Positions 37,144 through 46,089 of a DNA stretch of 64,000 nucleotides are shown here, piece by piece. The notes below the pieces were generated by a model that was not told the origin of the DNA, ran no database searches, and worked only from the letters and a program-made list of their open reading frames with translations. Source of the stretch: CBFIDA01 sp965661085. Lineage in GTDB: Bacteria; Pseudomonadota; Gammaproteobacteria; Comchoanobacterales; Comchoanobacteraceae. The DNA is taken from assembly GCA_965661085.1 (NCBI GenBank), contig CBFIDA010000003.1:37158-101157 (forward strand), given 5' to 3'. A program made the translations under genes and the position numbers. Position 1 is the first letter of the stretch, and each line of letters starts with the position of its first letter.

Positions 37144-37635
37144 CTATGCATAAATGTTGATTTCGATGCGGCGATTGTCTGCCGTACCGCTGGGGATGTC
37201 GTTGCTAGAAACGGCGTTGTTGCTGCCATGGCCACGGTAGCGAATGTGGTTTTTTTTCAGGCCATGTGACCACAAATAAGCGGCAACGTTTGATGCTTGC
37301 TGTTGAGTCAGTGACTGTAAACCATCACCAGCTTCGCTATAGTAAGCATCGATGGTGATGTGTGGCATGCCTTCATACCGGGCCTGGATGCGATCAATCA
37401 CTTGATCAAGATGGTGGATGCCGTTGCGACTGAAGACGGCCGAACGCACCTTAAAGATTTGATCTGAGGCCAAGACGAGATTGATGTGATTGGGCATGGT
37501 TTGTTCGCGCATGGCCACACGTGGTGAGGGCACGTCTTGAAAAATCACATACTCATCATCGCCTTGAGTTGTGCAGCCACTGAAAGTGGCCACGATTGCC
37601 AACAACATGGGCATCATCAAGAAAGTTTTCATTGG
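37144..37635 (-). CDS. OmpA-family outer-membrane lipoprotein
   Basis: 163 residues from ATG 37635. A lipoprotein signal ends AIVATFSGC, with Cys as the lipidated residue. The C-terminal half is an OmpA-type peptidoglycan-binding domain: LTQQQASNVAAYLWSHGL, then IRYRGHGSNNAVSSND and the closing TADNRRIEINIY. It would tether the outer membrane to peptidoglycan. First gene of a pair with the DUF2807-like protein. The sequence is not Pal: no tolB is nearby. Confidence 0.85.
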   Translation of the reverse strand, partial: PMKTFLMMPMLLAIVATFSGCTTQGDDEYVIFQDVPSPRVAMREQTMPNHINLVLASDQIFKVRSAVFSRNGIHHLDQVIDRIQARYEGMPHITIDAYYSEAGDGLQSLTQQQASNVAAYLWSHGLKKNHIRYRGHGSNNAVSSNDIPSGTADNRRIEINIYA

Positions 37636-37841
37636 GGGGGCTCCGAGCACTTCATCTCATTTGATTTTATCTGCTGTGGTTGCATTTTGCAAAGCCCAAT
37701 TGTGCATGATGAGGGCCCTTAGAAGCATGTCGGCATGGTGTGGATGCAGACTGGCCGATGAGAGTTGTTGCCAGCCATGAAAAGCTTGTTTTTATATTTG
37801 TCTGAATTATAATGCCTTTATTTAATATGGAAGCGCATTTG

Positions 37842-39728
37842 ATGGAAGCACATTACGATGTTGTTGTGGTGGGTGGTGGCCACGCTGGTACGGAAGCCGC
37901 ACTGGCGGCTGCCAGACTTGGCGCCAAGACATTGCTGTTGACCCACAACATCGACACTTTGGGCCAAATGTCATGCAATCCAGCCATCGGTGGCATCGGG
38001 AAAAGTCATTTGGTGCGTGAAATAGACGCTTTGGGGGGTGCCATGGCACAGGCCACCGATGCGGCCGGCATTCATTTCCGGGTGCTGAATGCCAGTAAGG
38101 GACCTGCTGTGAGGGCAACACGGGCTCAAGCCGATCGTGTCTTGTATCGTCGAGCCATACGACAGCGCATTGAGGCACAGGCCAACCTTTTTGTGTTTCA
38201 ACAAGCTGTGACCGATCTTGTGATGGCACAAGATCAAGTGGTGGGTGTGCGTACTGCGCTTGGTTTGGAGGTGCGTGCAGAATCGGTGGTGCTGACAGTG
38301 GGAACATTTTTGGCAGGTACCATGCACGTAGGCACACAACAGTCCTCAGGTGGGCGTGCTGGAGATCCTGCTGCACAAGCACTGGCCCATACATTGCGTG
38401 ACATGAACTTGAAGGTGGGGCGTCTTAAAACAGGCACGCCACCACGAGTGGATCGCAGGACGGTAGATTTTTCTTGTTTGGTGCCACAAGCTGGTGATGC
38501 AGTCCATCGTCAAATGTCACTCCTTGGCCATGATGTTCAGCATCCACCTCAAACGTTGTGCCACATTGCCAAAACCAACCCGAGCTTCCATGATGTGGTG
38601 CGTGACAATCTGCACCAATCTTCGATGTATGGCGGTCATATAGAGGGTGTGGGGCCACGTTATTGCCCTTCCATTGAAGACAAAGTGGTGCGTTTTGCCG
38701 ACAAAGAGACCCATCAAGTGTTTGTTGAGCCGGAAGGTCTTGATGTGTGCGAGCTGTACCTCAATGGCTTGTCGACAAGCTTACCTTATGCGGTACAGCA
38801 AAAAATGATACGCAGCATGCAGGGTTTTGAGCATGCCCACATCACGCGTCCCGGGTATGCCATTGAATACGATTATTTTGATCCCACAGGTTTGCATCAT
38901 ACTTTGGAAACCAAGGCCTGCAAACGATTGTTTTTTGCTGGTCAAATCAATGGCACCACCGGTTACGAAGAAGCAGGTGCACAGGGCTTGGTCGCCGGTG
39001 CCAACGCGGCTTTGGCGGCACAAGGGCGGCCAGCATGGACGTTGTCACGTGATGCCGCATACATTGGCGTGTTGATCGATGATTTGGTGACATTGGGCAC
39101 AAAAGAACCCTATCGCATGTTCACCAGTCGGGCAGAATATCGTTTGATGTTGCGGGAGGACAATGCCGATCGCCGTTTGACGCCCATGGGCATTGATTTG
39201 GGTTTGGTGTGTGCAGAGCGTGCCGCATTTTTTGAGCGTAAAATGACGCAGTTGTCTGCGGTGAAATCTCAACTTTCAGAGTGCTTGATTCAGCCAGAAA
39301 GTGCACTGGCCAAAAACATCGAACAGGCTTTGGGATGTGAGATACAACGTACGTTGTATGCGGATGCGCTTTTGAAAAGGCCAGAATGTGATTTGATCAC
39401 GCTGGCACCCATTTTATCGTTGCATGCCCCCGATGATGTGCTGAGACAGGTGGCATACGACGGTCGTTATGAGGGCTACCTCAAAAGACAAAAGCAAGAC
39501 ATCGAGCGGATGAAAAAGATGCAAGAAAAGGCTTTGCCTGTACCGTTTGATTATCATACCATAATGGGATTGCCAGCTGAGATCATTGAAAAATTGAATG
39601 CTGTACAGCCCTCAACCATTCGGCAAGCGGGGCACATTTCAGGGGTAACACCTGCCGCAATCTCGTTGTTGCTGGTGCATCTTAAAAAACAACAGATGCA
39701 AAGCGCGGTGCCTACAGACACCGAATAA
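37842..39728 (+). CDS. mnmG: tRNA uridine-5-carboxymethylaminomethyl modification enzyme MnmG
   Basis: 628 residues (start ATG 37842 with GGAAG upstream; ATG 37812 and 37830 are alternatives). The FAD-binding opening VVVVGGGHAGTEAALAAA, then MSCNPAIGGIGKSHLVREID and the conserved NASKGPAVRATRAQADRVLY are typical. With MnmE it makes the cmnm5U34 modification in tRNAs reading NNA/NNG codons. As gidA it is often next to oriC; here it is about 10 kb away. rsmG does not follow; yqgE and ruvX do. Confidence 0.96.
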   Translation: MEAHYDVVVVGGGHAGTEAALAAARLGAKTLLLTHNIDTLGQMSCNPAIGGIGKSHLVREIDALGGAMAQATDAAGIHFRVLNASKGPAVRATRAQADRVLYRRAIRQRIEAQANLFVFQQAVTDLVMAQDQVVGVRTALGLEVRAESVVLTVGTFLAGTMHVGTQQSSGGRAGDPAAQALAHTLRDMNLKVGRLKTGTPPRVDRRTVDFSCLVPQAGDAVHRQMSLLGHDVQHPPQTLCHIAKTNPSFHDVVRDNLHQSSMYGGHIEGVGPRYCPSIEDKVVRFADKETHQVFVEPEGLDVCELYLNGLSTSLPYAVQQKMIRSMQGFEHAHITRPGYAIEYDYFDPTGLHHTLETKACKRLFFAGQINGTTGYEEAGAQGLVAGANAALAAQGRPAWTLSRDAAYIGVLIDDLVTLGTKEPYRMFTSRAEYRLMLREDNADRRLTPMGIDLGLVCAERAAFFERKMTQLSAVKSQLSECLIQPESALAKNIEQALGCEIQRTLYADALLKRPECDLITLAPILSLHAPDDVLRQVAYDGRYEGYLKRQKQDIERMKKMQEKALPVPFDYHTIMGLPAEIIEKLNAVQPSTIRQAGHISGVTPAAISLLLVHLKKQQMQSAVPTDTE

Positions 39729-39757
39729 GGATCGCAATTGATGCACAAGGAATGTCT

Positions 39758-40342
39758 ATGGAAAATTTAGATTTGATGTCATTGAAACACAAAATGCTCA
39801 TCGCCACACCCTTGCTTGACCACGACCCATTGTTTGCCAATACGGTGGTTTATGTGTATGAGCATACGCCAGAAAAGGGCACGTCAGGTGTCATTGTCAA
39901 CAAGCCCACCAACTTAAATCTGTTGGATGTGATTCACCGTTTGGGCGTGACATCGCTGCCTGAACAAGAAAGCGCACTGGAAGAAGTGCCCATTCTGATC
40001 GGTGGCCCCATGTCACGAGAAGAGGCTTTGATTCTACAACGCGAAACGGTCAATCGTAGCAACACCAAAGAAATTGTGGGCCAGTATTTGGAGGGTCTGA
40101 CCGAGGGCATGTTGGAGGATTTGATTTTGCATGGACCTCAAACAGACTTTGAGATTGTGCTGGGTTACTCGGGGTGGAATTGTGGCATACTTGAGCAAGA
40201 GATTGTGAAGGGTTTTTGGTTGCTGGCCGATGTCGACCAATCGATTTTGTTTCACATGGAACATGATGCTCGGCATGATGCCATGATTGAAAAACTGGGC
40301 ATCGACATGTCTTTTTACATGACCAAAGATGGCCATGGATGA
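39758..40342 (+). CDS. yqgE: YqgE/AlgH family protein (UPF0301)
   Basis: 194 residues from ATG 39758 (AGGA six bases before; ATG 39752 is less likely). Family hallmarks: HKMLIATPLLDHDPLFANTV, GTSGVIVNKPTNLNL, then VPILIGGPMSREEALIL and VLGYSGWNCGILEQEI. The biochemical role is unsettled. It sits directly before ruvX, as in many gammaproteobacteria where yqgE-yqgF are coupled, and follows mnmG by 29 bases. Confidence 0.92.
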   Translation: MENLDLMSLKHKMLIATPLLDHDPLFANTVVYVYEHTPEKGTSGVIVNKPTNLNLLDVIHRLGVTSLPEQESALEEVPILIGGPMSREEALILQRETVNRSNTKEIVGQYLEGLTEGMLEDLILHGPQTDFEIVLGYSGWNCGILEQEIVKGFWLLADVDQSILFHMEHDARHDAMIEKLGIDMSFYMTKDGHG

Positions 40343-40357
40343 GTGCACAGTGTAGGG

Positions 40358-40834
40358 ATGACGTCAAGCATGTTACAGCAAAAAATTTGGGGTGATTTGA
40401 CATCGTTGCCAGACGAACAAGTGTGTTTGGGCTTTGATTGTGGCTTCAGTGCCATGGGTGTGGCGGTGGGTCAAAGCATCACCCAGTCGGCCACCCCCTT
40501 GCAAGCATTGACCATGAAGCGCTACACACCGTGCTGGGATGCCGTGACACAGTTGATTGAACGTTGGCAGCCACATTTGTGTGTTGTTGGGTGGCCATTG
40601 AAGCTCGATGGTCAAAAGCAAACCATCACCAAACATGCCGAACATTTTGCACACACCTTGCACACCATGCACAACATGGTTGTGGTGATGGTGGATGAGC
40701 GTTATTCATCGGTGGCAGCACGTGAAGTTTTGTTTGAAGCGGAAGGTCAGCGTGGTTTGGCCAAAGAAAAAGTCGACAGCTATGTGGCCAAACTTTTGAT
40801 CGAACAATGGTTCAGCACCCGCAACTTGCATTGA
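40358..40834 (+). CDS. ruvX: Putative pre-16S rRNA nuclease / Holliday junction resolvase YqgF
   Basis: 158 residues. RNase H-like fold with LGFDCGFSAMGVAVGQ (first Asp), VVGWPLKLDG and VVMVDERYSSVAAREVL (Asp-Glu-Arg), then KEKVDSYVAKLLIEQW (last Asp), so the catalytic set is present. It matures the 5' end of 16S rRNA in E. coli. The start could be ATG 40358, ATG 40370 or GTG 40343. Follows yqgE closely. Confidence 0.92.
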   Translation: MTSSMLQQKIWGDLTSLPDEQVCLGFDCGFSAMGVAVGQSITQSATPLQALTMKRYTPCWDAVTQLIERWQPHLCVVGWPLKLDGQKQTITKHAEHFAHTLHTMHNMVVVMVDERYSSVAAREVLFEAEGQRGLAKEKVDSYVAKLLIEQWFSTRNLH

Positions 40835-40849
40835 GACACAGTCATATTT

Positions 40850-41248
40850 GTGATGCGTCCATGCTCAGTTTCTTGTATCAGGGCTTTGTACTGGGGATGG
40901 ATCAATGTTTACCCCAGCTTGGATACAAACATTTGTTTTGAACCCATGCAGTGCTTTTGTGAGATTACAGCAGGCACAAATCTTACAGTCATGGGTGTAT
41001 CTATGGACACACCATTTGCCTTACAGCGTATTGCACCCAGTTTGGGGCATGATGTGCTATTGCTTTCGGACATGCGCAATCGGTACTTTGACACAGATTA
41101 TGGTGTGACCATTGTAGATGGGCCTCTGGGAGGATTTTTGGCGCGTGCCGTTTTCCTTTTGGATGCCACACATCATGTGCAGCACATTGAAATGGTCTCA
41201 GATGTCTCACGGCCACCAAGCTATGAAACGATATTGGCCAAGCTGTGA
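40850..41248 (+). pseudogene. Truncated thiol peroxidase (Tpx-like)
   Basis: The frame begins 15 bases after the ruvX stop and gives 132 residues rather than about 165. VYPSLDTNIC includes the peroxidatic Cys of Tpx, and DMRNRYFDTDYGVTIVDGPL with ARAVFLLDATHHVQ matches the Tpx C-terminal half. The first 40 or so residues of the fold are missing, replaced by an unrelated start, and the usual resolving Cys region (RFC) reads RIAPSL without Cys. It therefore probably lacks normal activity. Confidence 0.65.
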
Positions 41249-41343
41249 GCCAAGCTCACGCAATTTATTTGAGCCTTAAGGTTGCTTTAAGCCTTGACGG
41301 TTAAGGTGTAATCATCAACACAACAACATCAATCTGCCTGATC

Positions 41344-41371
41344 AAACGCCGCACATGTGCGGCGTTTCTTT
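41344..41371 (+). terminator. Rho-independent terminator after the tpx remnant
   Basis: A perfect palindrome (AAACGCCGCACA and its complement, 41344-41367) followed by TTTCTTT. It closes the mnmG-yqgE-ruvX-tpx block and works in principle in both directions. Confidence 0.85.
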
Positions 41372-41495
41372 ATGTGGCAAGTTTCTGATTGAAATGTGCG
41401 CATGAAGCAAAGTCGTATTGTTTTGCCAACACAGATGCCATATCATAGATGGACCAGACATGTTGTATGGGTATGGACACACATGGAGTACGAAG

Positions 41496-42146
41496 ATGCA
41501 GGCATCAAGAGCATGGGCTTATGCGACATTGGTATGCTCGGTGCTGATCGGTTTATGGTTTTTTTGGGGTGTGCGTATGAGTCAAGTTGAACAACCCAAG
41601 TACACAGTGATCGCCAAGGCAGGCACCATTGAGGTCCGTCAGTATCCTGCCATGATTGTGGCTGAGGTTCAGGTCGAAGGCGTCCGACAGCGGGCCATTC
41701 GTGAGGGCTTCAAGTTGTTGGCCGATTTTATTTTTGGCAACAACCACTTGCAAAAGCAAGTCGCCATGACCGCTCCAGTTCAGCAACAATCCACCACCAT
41801 TGCCATGACAGCGCCTGTCCAGCAGCAAGCCTCACAAGCGGGATGGTGGGTGCGCTTTGTCATGCCATCGGCCTACACCATGGCGACGTTGCCCCAGCCC
41901 AACAATAAAGCCGTCAAAGTACGTGTGGTGCCGGAGGCGCAATATGTGGTCATCCGTTTTTCTGGTTTGGCGTCGCATCAACGTATGGCAGATCAGCGTG
42001 CCAAACTGGCACAATATGTCGAAGCACACAATCTGTCTGTGCACGGCATGCCTGTGTACGCATTTTATAACCCGCCCTGGACTTTGCCATTTTTCAGACG
42101 CAATGAAATCATGTTGGCCTTGACCAAATCCAATCGGGGATATTGA
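41496..42146 (+). CDS. SOUL heme-binding family protein
   Basis: 216 residues from ATG 41496 (GGAG upstream). A hydrophobic anchor (about 8-26) is followed by the SOUL domain: YTVIAKAGTIEVRQYPAMIV, then QVAMTAPVQQQ repeated once (MTAPVQQ occurs twice), VRFVMPSAYTMATLPQP and YNPPWTLPFFRRNEI. Bacterial SOUL proteins are associated with heme or porphyrin binding and light-related gene sets. Two bases separate it from elbB, so a shared transcript with the following repair operon is plausible. Confidence 0.88.
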   Translation: MQASRAWAYATLVCSVLIGLWFFWGVRMSQVEQPKYTVIAKAGTIEVRQYPAMIVAEVQVEGVRQRAIREGFKLLADFIFGNNHLQKQVAMTAPVQQQSTTIAMTAPVQQQASQAGWWVRFVMPSAYTMATLPQPNNKAVKVRVVPEAQYVVIRFSGLASHQRMADQRAKLAQYVEAHNLSVHGMPVYAFYNPPWTLPFFRRNEIMLALTKSNRGY

Positions 42147-42147
42147 T

Positions 42148-42822
42148 ATGGCAAACATTGCTGTCATTTTGGCTGGGGCAGGGGTACAAGATGGCTCTGA
42201 GATTCATGAAGCCATTTTGACCTTGTATTTTTTAGACCGATTGGGTGCAAAGGTACAATGCTTTGCACCCAATCGGCCACAAGCAGAGGTTGTCCATCAT
42301 GTGACAGGTGCCGTGATGGCAGGCCAAAAACGCAATATTTTACAAGAGTCGGCGCGCATTGCGCGTGGCAACATCAAGCCATTGACCGAACTTGATGTGC
42401 ATGCGTGGGATGGCATCATCATGCCTGGTGGTTTTGGTGCCGCCAAGAACTGGTGCAATTATGCCACCCATGGTGTTGAGATGACGGTTGCGGATGACAT
42501 TGCCATGGTCATCATGCGTGCTTATGCTTCAGGCATCGTCATGGGCTGTATGTGTATCGCACCTGTGATATTTGCCAAGCTGATGCCTGGTGTACAAGTG
42601 ACGGTCGGTCATGCCTGTGAAGCATCCAAACACATCGATGCTTGGGGTGGATGTCACATTGAGGCCGATGCGCATGAGGTGGTATGGGATGCCAACTGGC
42701 GTGTGGCATCGGTGCCTGCATACATGTTGGCGTCATCCATCCAAGAGGTGGCAGAGGGCATCGATGCGTTGTGTCATGTGATCCTGCGCCACACCGATCA
42801 TGTTGCGTATGAGATGGCTTAA
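42148..42822 (+). CDS. elbB: Isoprenoid biosynthesis glyoxalase ElbB
   Basis: 224 residues of the DJ-1/PfpI superfamily. VILAGAGVQDGSEIHEA, then KRNILQESARIARG and WDGIIMPGGFGAAKNWCNYA match ElbB closely; the nucleophile-region Cys occurs in GCMCIAPVI. E. coli ElbB has weak glyoxalase activity and was linked to isoprenoid synthesis. Neighbours are SOUL (upstream) and the FAD oxidoreductase (62 bases downstream). Confidence 0.92.
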   Translation: MANIAVILAGAGVQDGSEIHEAILTLYFLDRLGAKVQCFAPNRPQAEVVHHVTGAVMAGQKRNILQESARIARGNIKPLTELDVHAWDGIIMPGGFGAAKNWCNYATHGVEMTVADDIAMVIMRAYASGIVMGCMCIAPVIFAKLMPGVQVTVGHACEASKHIDAWGGCHIEADAHEVVWDANWRVASVPAYMLASSIQEVAEGIDALCHVILRHTDHVAYEMA

Positions 42823-42884
42823 AATAGAGTGTCATTTCCTGGCATCAGCGGTATCATGATGACAAACAGGGTAAGGCGATTCAT

Positions 42885-43859
42885 ATGGCAAAGATTGCAA
42901 TCATTGGTGCGGGTTTATCGGGGTTGGTGTTGGCACATCGATTGCACACGCAACATGAGGTGCTGCTGTTTGAAAAGTCGCGTGGTGTTGGTGGGCGTAT
43001 GGCAACCAGGCGGGCCATGCCATTTCAATTTGACCATGGTGCCCAATTTTTTAAAGTACGCAGCTCAAGCTTCCAAAAATTTCTGGATCCTTTGATTTCT
43101 GCAGGTGTGGTGGCACCGTGGCAGGGGCGTTTTGCTGAATTTGTTGGGGCGCAACAAACGGCATCCAGACTGTGGCACGATGCCCCTTGTCATTATGTTG
43201 GTGTGCCTGGTATGAATGCGATTGGCAAGCACTTGGCGCAACACCTTCAGGTTCGTACGCAAACACATATTGACTCTGCCACCTATGATCATGGATGGTA
43301 CTTGTATGATCAGAATCAAGGGCGTTATGGCCCATTTGATTGGGTGGTCACCACAGCGCCTGCCCCCCAAAGTTTGGCCTTGTTGCCCAAAACGTTTGCC
43401 CATCGGGATGCCATGACTGCCATCACCATGTTGCCTTGCTTTTCTTTGATGTTGGGCCATCACCAACCTTTGTCCCTAGATTTTGAAGCGGCCTTGGTCA
43501 AAGAGGCTGACATCAGCTGGATTTCTATCAACAGCAGCAAACCGGGTCGGTCTGCGCATCCAACTTTGTTGGTGCATGCCACGAACCGTTGGGCAGCCCA
43601 ACATTTTGACGCCGACCGCGCTTGGGTGCAGTCGCATTTGTTGGCAGAGCTGCACCGTGTGACAGCAGGCTGCTTGCCGGATCATGATCACATTGCCTTG
43701 CATGGTTGGCGTTATGCCAACATGGCAAAAGCCAGTGGTCCCCGAAGTTTCATCGACCCCCATTTGCAATGGGCAGCATGTGGGGACTGGTGCATTCAGG
43801 GGCGCATTGAGGCGGCTTTTCTCAGCGCCCAACATCTTTTTGAAACATGGGAGACATGA
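42885..43859 (+). CDS. Renalase-like FAD-dependent amine oxidase
   Basis: 324 residues. The ADP-binding motif IAIIGAGLSGLVLAHRL is followed by EKSRGVGGRMATRR, the signature of the FAD-dependent 'renalase/protoporphyrinogen-oxidase-like' group, and a C-terminal AACGDWCIQGRIEAAFLS that closes the FAD site. The same type of gene commonly precedes phr/cry genes in marine gammaproteobacteria, where its job is unknown. Overlaps the SDR gene by 4 bases. Confidence 0.88.
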   Translation: MAKIAIIGAGLSGLVLAHRLHTQHEVLLFEKSRGVGGRMATRRAMPFQFDHGAQFFKVRSSSFQKFLDPLISAGVVAPWQGRFAEFVGAQQTASRLWHDAPCHYVGVPGMNAIGKHLAQHLQVRTQTHIDSATYDHGWYLYDQNQGRYGPFDWVVTTAPAPQSLALLPKTFAHRDAMTAITMLPCFSLMLGHHQPLSLDFEAALVKEADISWISINSSKPGRSAHPTLLVHATNRWAAQHFDADRAWVQSHLLAELHRVTAGCLPDHDHIALHGWRYANMAKASGPRSFIDPHLQWAACGDWCIQGRIEAAFLSAQHLFETWET

Positions 43860-44578
43860 ACATGTTTGAACGCATTGCCATCATTGGTGCCACAGGCGCC
43901 ATTGGACAGGCTTTTGTCCAACATATCCAAACACAACACCCGACAGCGCAACTGATGACTTTTTCACGCGGGCCAATGCCGAGTGCGCATACAGTGCCAC
44001 ATGTGTATCTCGATGTGGCCAAACTGGAAATCATGGGTCAGGTGTTGGCAGAGGCGTTGTCAGATCAAACCTTTGATTTGGTGCTTGTGACCACTGGTAT
44101 GCTGCATCAAGCAGGGATGATGCCAGAAAAATCATTGCGCGACATCACGGCAACGAAATTGCAGGTATTGTATGATGCCAATGCCGTTTTTCCAGCACTG
44201 ATGATGCAGCATTTTATTCCGAAGCTGGCCACGGATCGTAAAGCGATCTTTGCGGTACTGTCAGCACGTGTTGGCAGCATTTCAGACAATCGCTTGGGAG
44301 GGTGGTACAGCTACCGTGCTGCCAAAGCCGCATTGAACATGTTGATTAAAAATGCGAGCATAGAAACCACCCGGTTTCACCGACAACAGATGGTGGTGGG
44401 TTTGCATCCTGGCACGGTGGCCAGCCCACTTTCAGAACCTTTTCAGGGGCGTGTTCCCCCTGAAAAGCTCTTCACACCTGACTTTGCTGCTGCATCGTTG
44501 TGGCGCGTTCTCGAAGGTTTACAGCCCGGTGACAGCGGCAAATGTTTTGCTTGGGATGGTGAGGAGATCTTACCTTAA
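43856..44578 (+). CDS. Short-chain dehydrogenase/reductase (SDR)
   Basis: 240 residues. NAD(P)-binding IIGATGAIGQAFVQHI, a catalytic Ser region (LSARVGSISDN), and the YxxxK pair in YSYRAAKAALNMLIKN. It belongs to the C-factor-like SDR group often found with photolyase genes. ATG 43856 overlaps the preceding stop (ATGA); 43862 is an alternative. Shares one base with the next gene (TAATG), so it is translationally coupled. Confidence 0.9.
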   Translation: MNMFERIAIIGATGAIGQAFVQHIQTQHPTAQLMTFSRGPMPSAHTVPHVYLDVAKLEIMGQVLAEALSDQTFDLVLVTTGMLHQAGMMPEKSLRDITATKLQVLYDANAVFPALMMQHFIPKLATDRKAIFAVLSARVGSISDNRLGGWYSYRAAKAALNMLIKNASIETTRFHRQQMVVGLHPGTVASPLSEPFQGRVPPEKLFTPDFAAASLWRVLEGLQPGDSGKCFAWDGEEILP

Positions 44579-46089
44579 TGCATGTGGTATGGTTCAAGCG
44601 AGATTTGCGATGGCAGGATCATCAGCCATTGTGGGAGGCGGCACAGCACGGGCCTGTTTTACCATTGTACATCGTTGAACCTGGTTTTTGGCAACAAGCA
44701 GATGCCAGTCATCGCCACTACAGTTTTTTGTGCGAATGCCTTCAAGATTTGAATGCACATTTGACACAATTGGGACAGCCTTTGGTGATTCGGACTGGTA
44801 ACGCTTTGGCCGTGCTCCAGGCACTGCATACACAGCATGGCATCGATGCCATATGGTCGCACCAAGAAACAGGTAATGCATTCACGTATGCCAGAGACCG
44901 TTCGATCAAACAATGGTTGCAAGGTGAAAAGATCCCTTGGCATGAGCCTGCGCAACACGGCATCGTGCGCGGGCTTAAAAATCGTGATGGCTGGGCCAAA
45001 CAATGGGCATGCCATATGCACCAGCCAGTGGTTTTTGTACCAAAAAATTTGGTCAAACTGAGTGTGGTCACGCAGAATTTGCCATCCCCGAAAGCATTGG
45101 GTTTGGTGCCAGATGGGTGTGTGGCTCGTCAGATCGGCGGTAGAAAACAGGGATTGCTGCTGTTGGCCAGTTTTCTCAACGAACGCGGCCAAGGCTATAC
45201 GCGTGAGATGTCTTCGCCTGTCACAGCCTTTGATGCCTGTTCTCGGCTTTCGGCACACATTGCTTATGGTACGCTGTCCATCAGAGAAATTTTACATGCC
45301 GTACAGGCCAAACAACATGCATTGCGTGCTGCCGCACCTTCAGAAAAAGGCACCTGGCCCAGCGCCATGCGTTCTTTTTCTGGACGATTGCGTTGGCATT
45401 GTCATTTCATGCAAAAACTTGAAGATCAGCCCAGTATTGAGTTTGAAAACCTACATCCAGCTTACGATACATTGCGTACTGAGCCTTTCAATGTTGCGTT
45501 TTTTGAGGCATGGCGTGACGGCAAGACTGGCTTTCCAATGATCGATGCTTGTATGCGCACCTTGAGTGCCACAGGTTGGTTGAACTTCCGCATGCGTGCC
45601 ATGGTGATGAGTTTTGCCAGTTATCATCTTTGGTTGCATTGGCGTCAGCCAGCGCTCCATTTGGCGTCAATGTTTGTGGATTATGAGCCAGGCATTCATT
45701 ACAGTCAGGTGCAAATGCAATCGGGCACAACGGGCATCAATGCGGTGCGCATTTACAACCCCATCAAACAAAGTGTTGATCAAGATCCCACCGGTGTGTT
45801 CTTGAGGCGCTGGTTGCCTGAGCTGTCTGATGTGCCAGACGCCATGTTGCATACACCTTGGGAAGTGCCACATTTGATGCAAGATTACCCCATGCCCATT
45901 GTCGATGAGAAAACAGCACGCAAACAGGCTGCTGACCGAATTTATGGTCTCCGCAAGCACACCACCCACCGTGCTCAAGCAAAGCACATTGTACAAAAAC
46001 ATGGCAGTCGCCGCCGCGCGTCCAGTGTAAGCAAAAAAAAACAGACACGGCGATCATCGCCACCACCAGAGCAAGGAGTTTTATTCTGA
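44578..46089 (+). CDS. Cryptochrome/photolyase-family flavoprotein
   Basis: 503 residues. It begins MHVVWFKRDLRWQDHQPLW and has the FAD-binding domain signatures FFEAWRDGKTGFPMIDACMR, then TGWLNFRMRAMVMSFASYHL and VQMQSGTTGINAVRIYNP. It is distinct from the classical PhrB encoded next and belongs to the 'FAD-binding domain-containing / cryptochrome' group, which may repair DNA or sense light. A basic, Pro-containing C-terminal tail of about 50 residues is unusual. Stop and next start share one base (TGATG). Confidence 0.9.
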   Translation: MHVVWFKRDLRWQDHQPLWEAAQHGPVLPLYIVEPGFWQQADASHRHYSFLCECLQDLNAHLTQLGQPLVIRTGNALAVLQALHTQHGIDAIWSHQETGNAFTYARDRSIKQWLQGEKIPWHEPAQHGIVRGLKNRDGWAKQWACHMHQPVVFVPKNLVKLSVVTQNLPSPKALGLVPDGCVARQIGGRKQGLLLLASFLNERGQGYTREMSSPVTAFDACSRLSAHIAYGTLSIREILHAVQAKQHALRAAAPSEKGTWPSAMRSFSGRLRWHCHFMQKLEDQPSIEFENLHPAYDTLRTEPFNVAFFEAWRDGKTGFPMIDACMRTLSATGWLNFRMRAMVMSFASYHLWLHWRQPALHLASMFVDYEPGIHYSQVQMQSGTTGINAVRIYNPIKQSVDQDPTGVFLRRWLPELSDVPDAMLHTPWEVPHLMQDYPMPIVDEKTARKQAADRIYGLRKHTTHRAQAKHIVQKHGSRRRASSVSKKKQTRRSSPPPEQGVLF

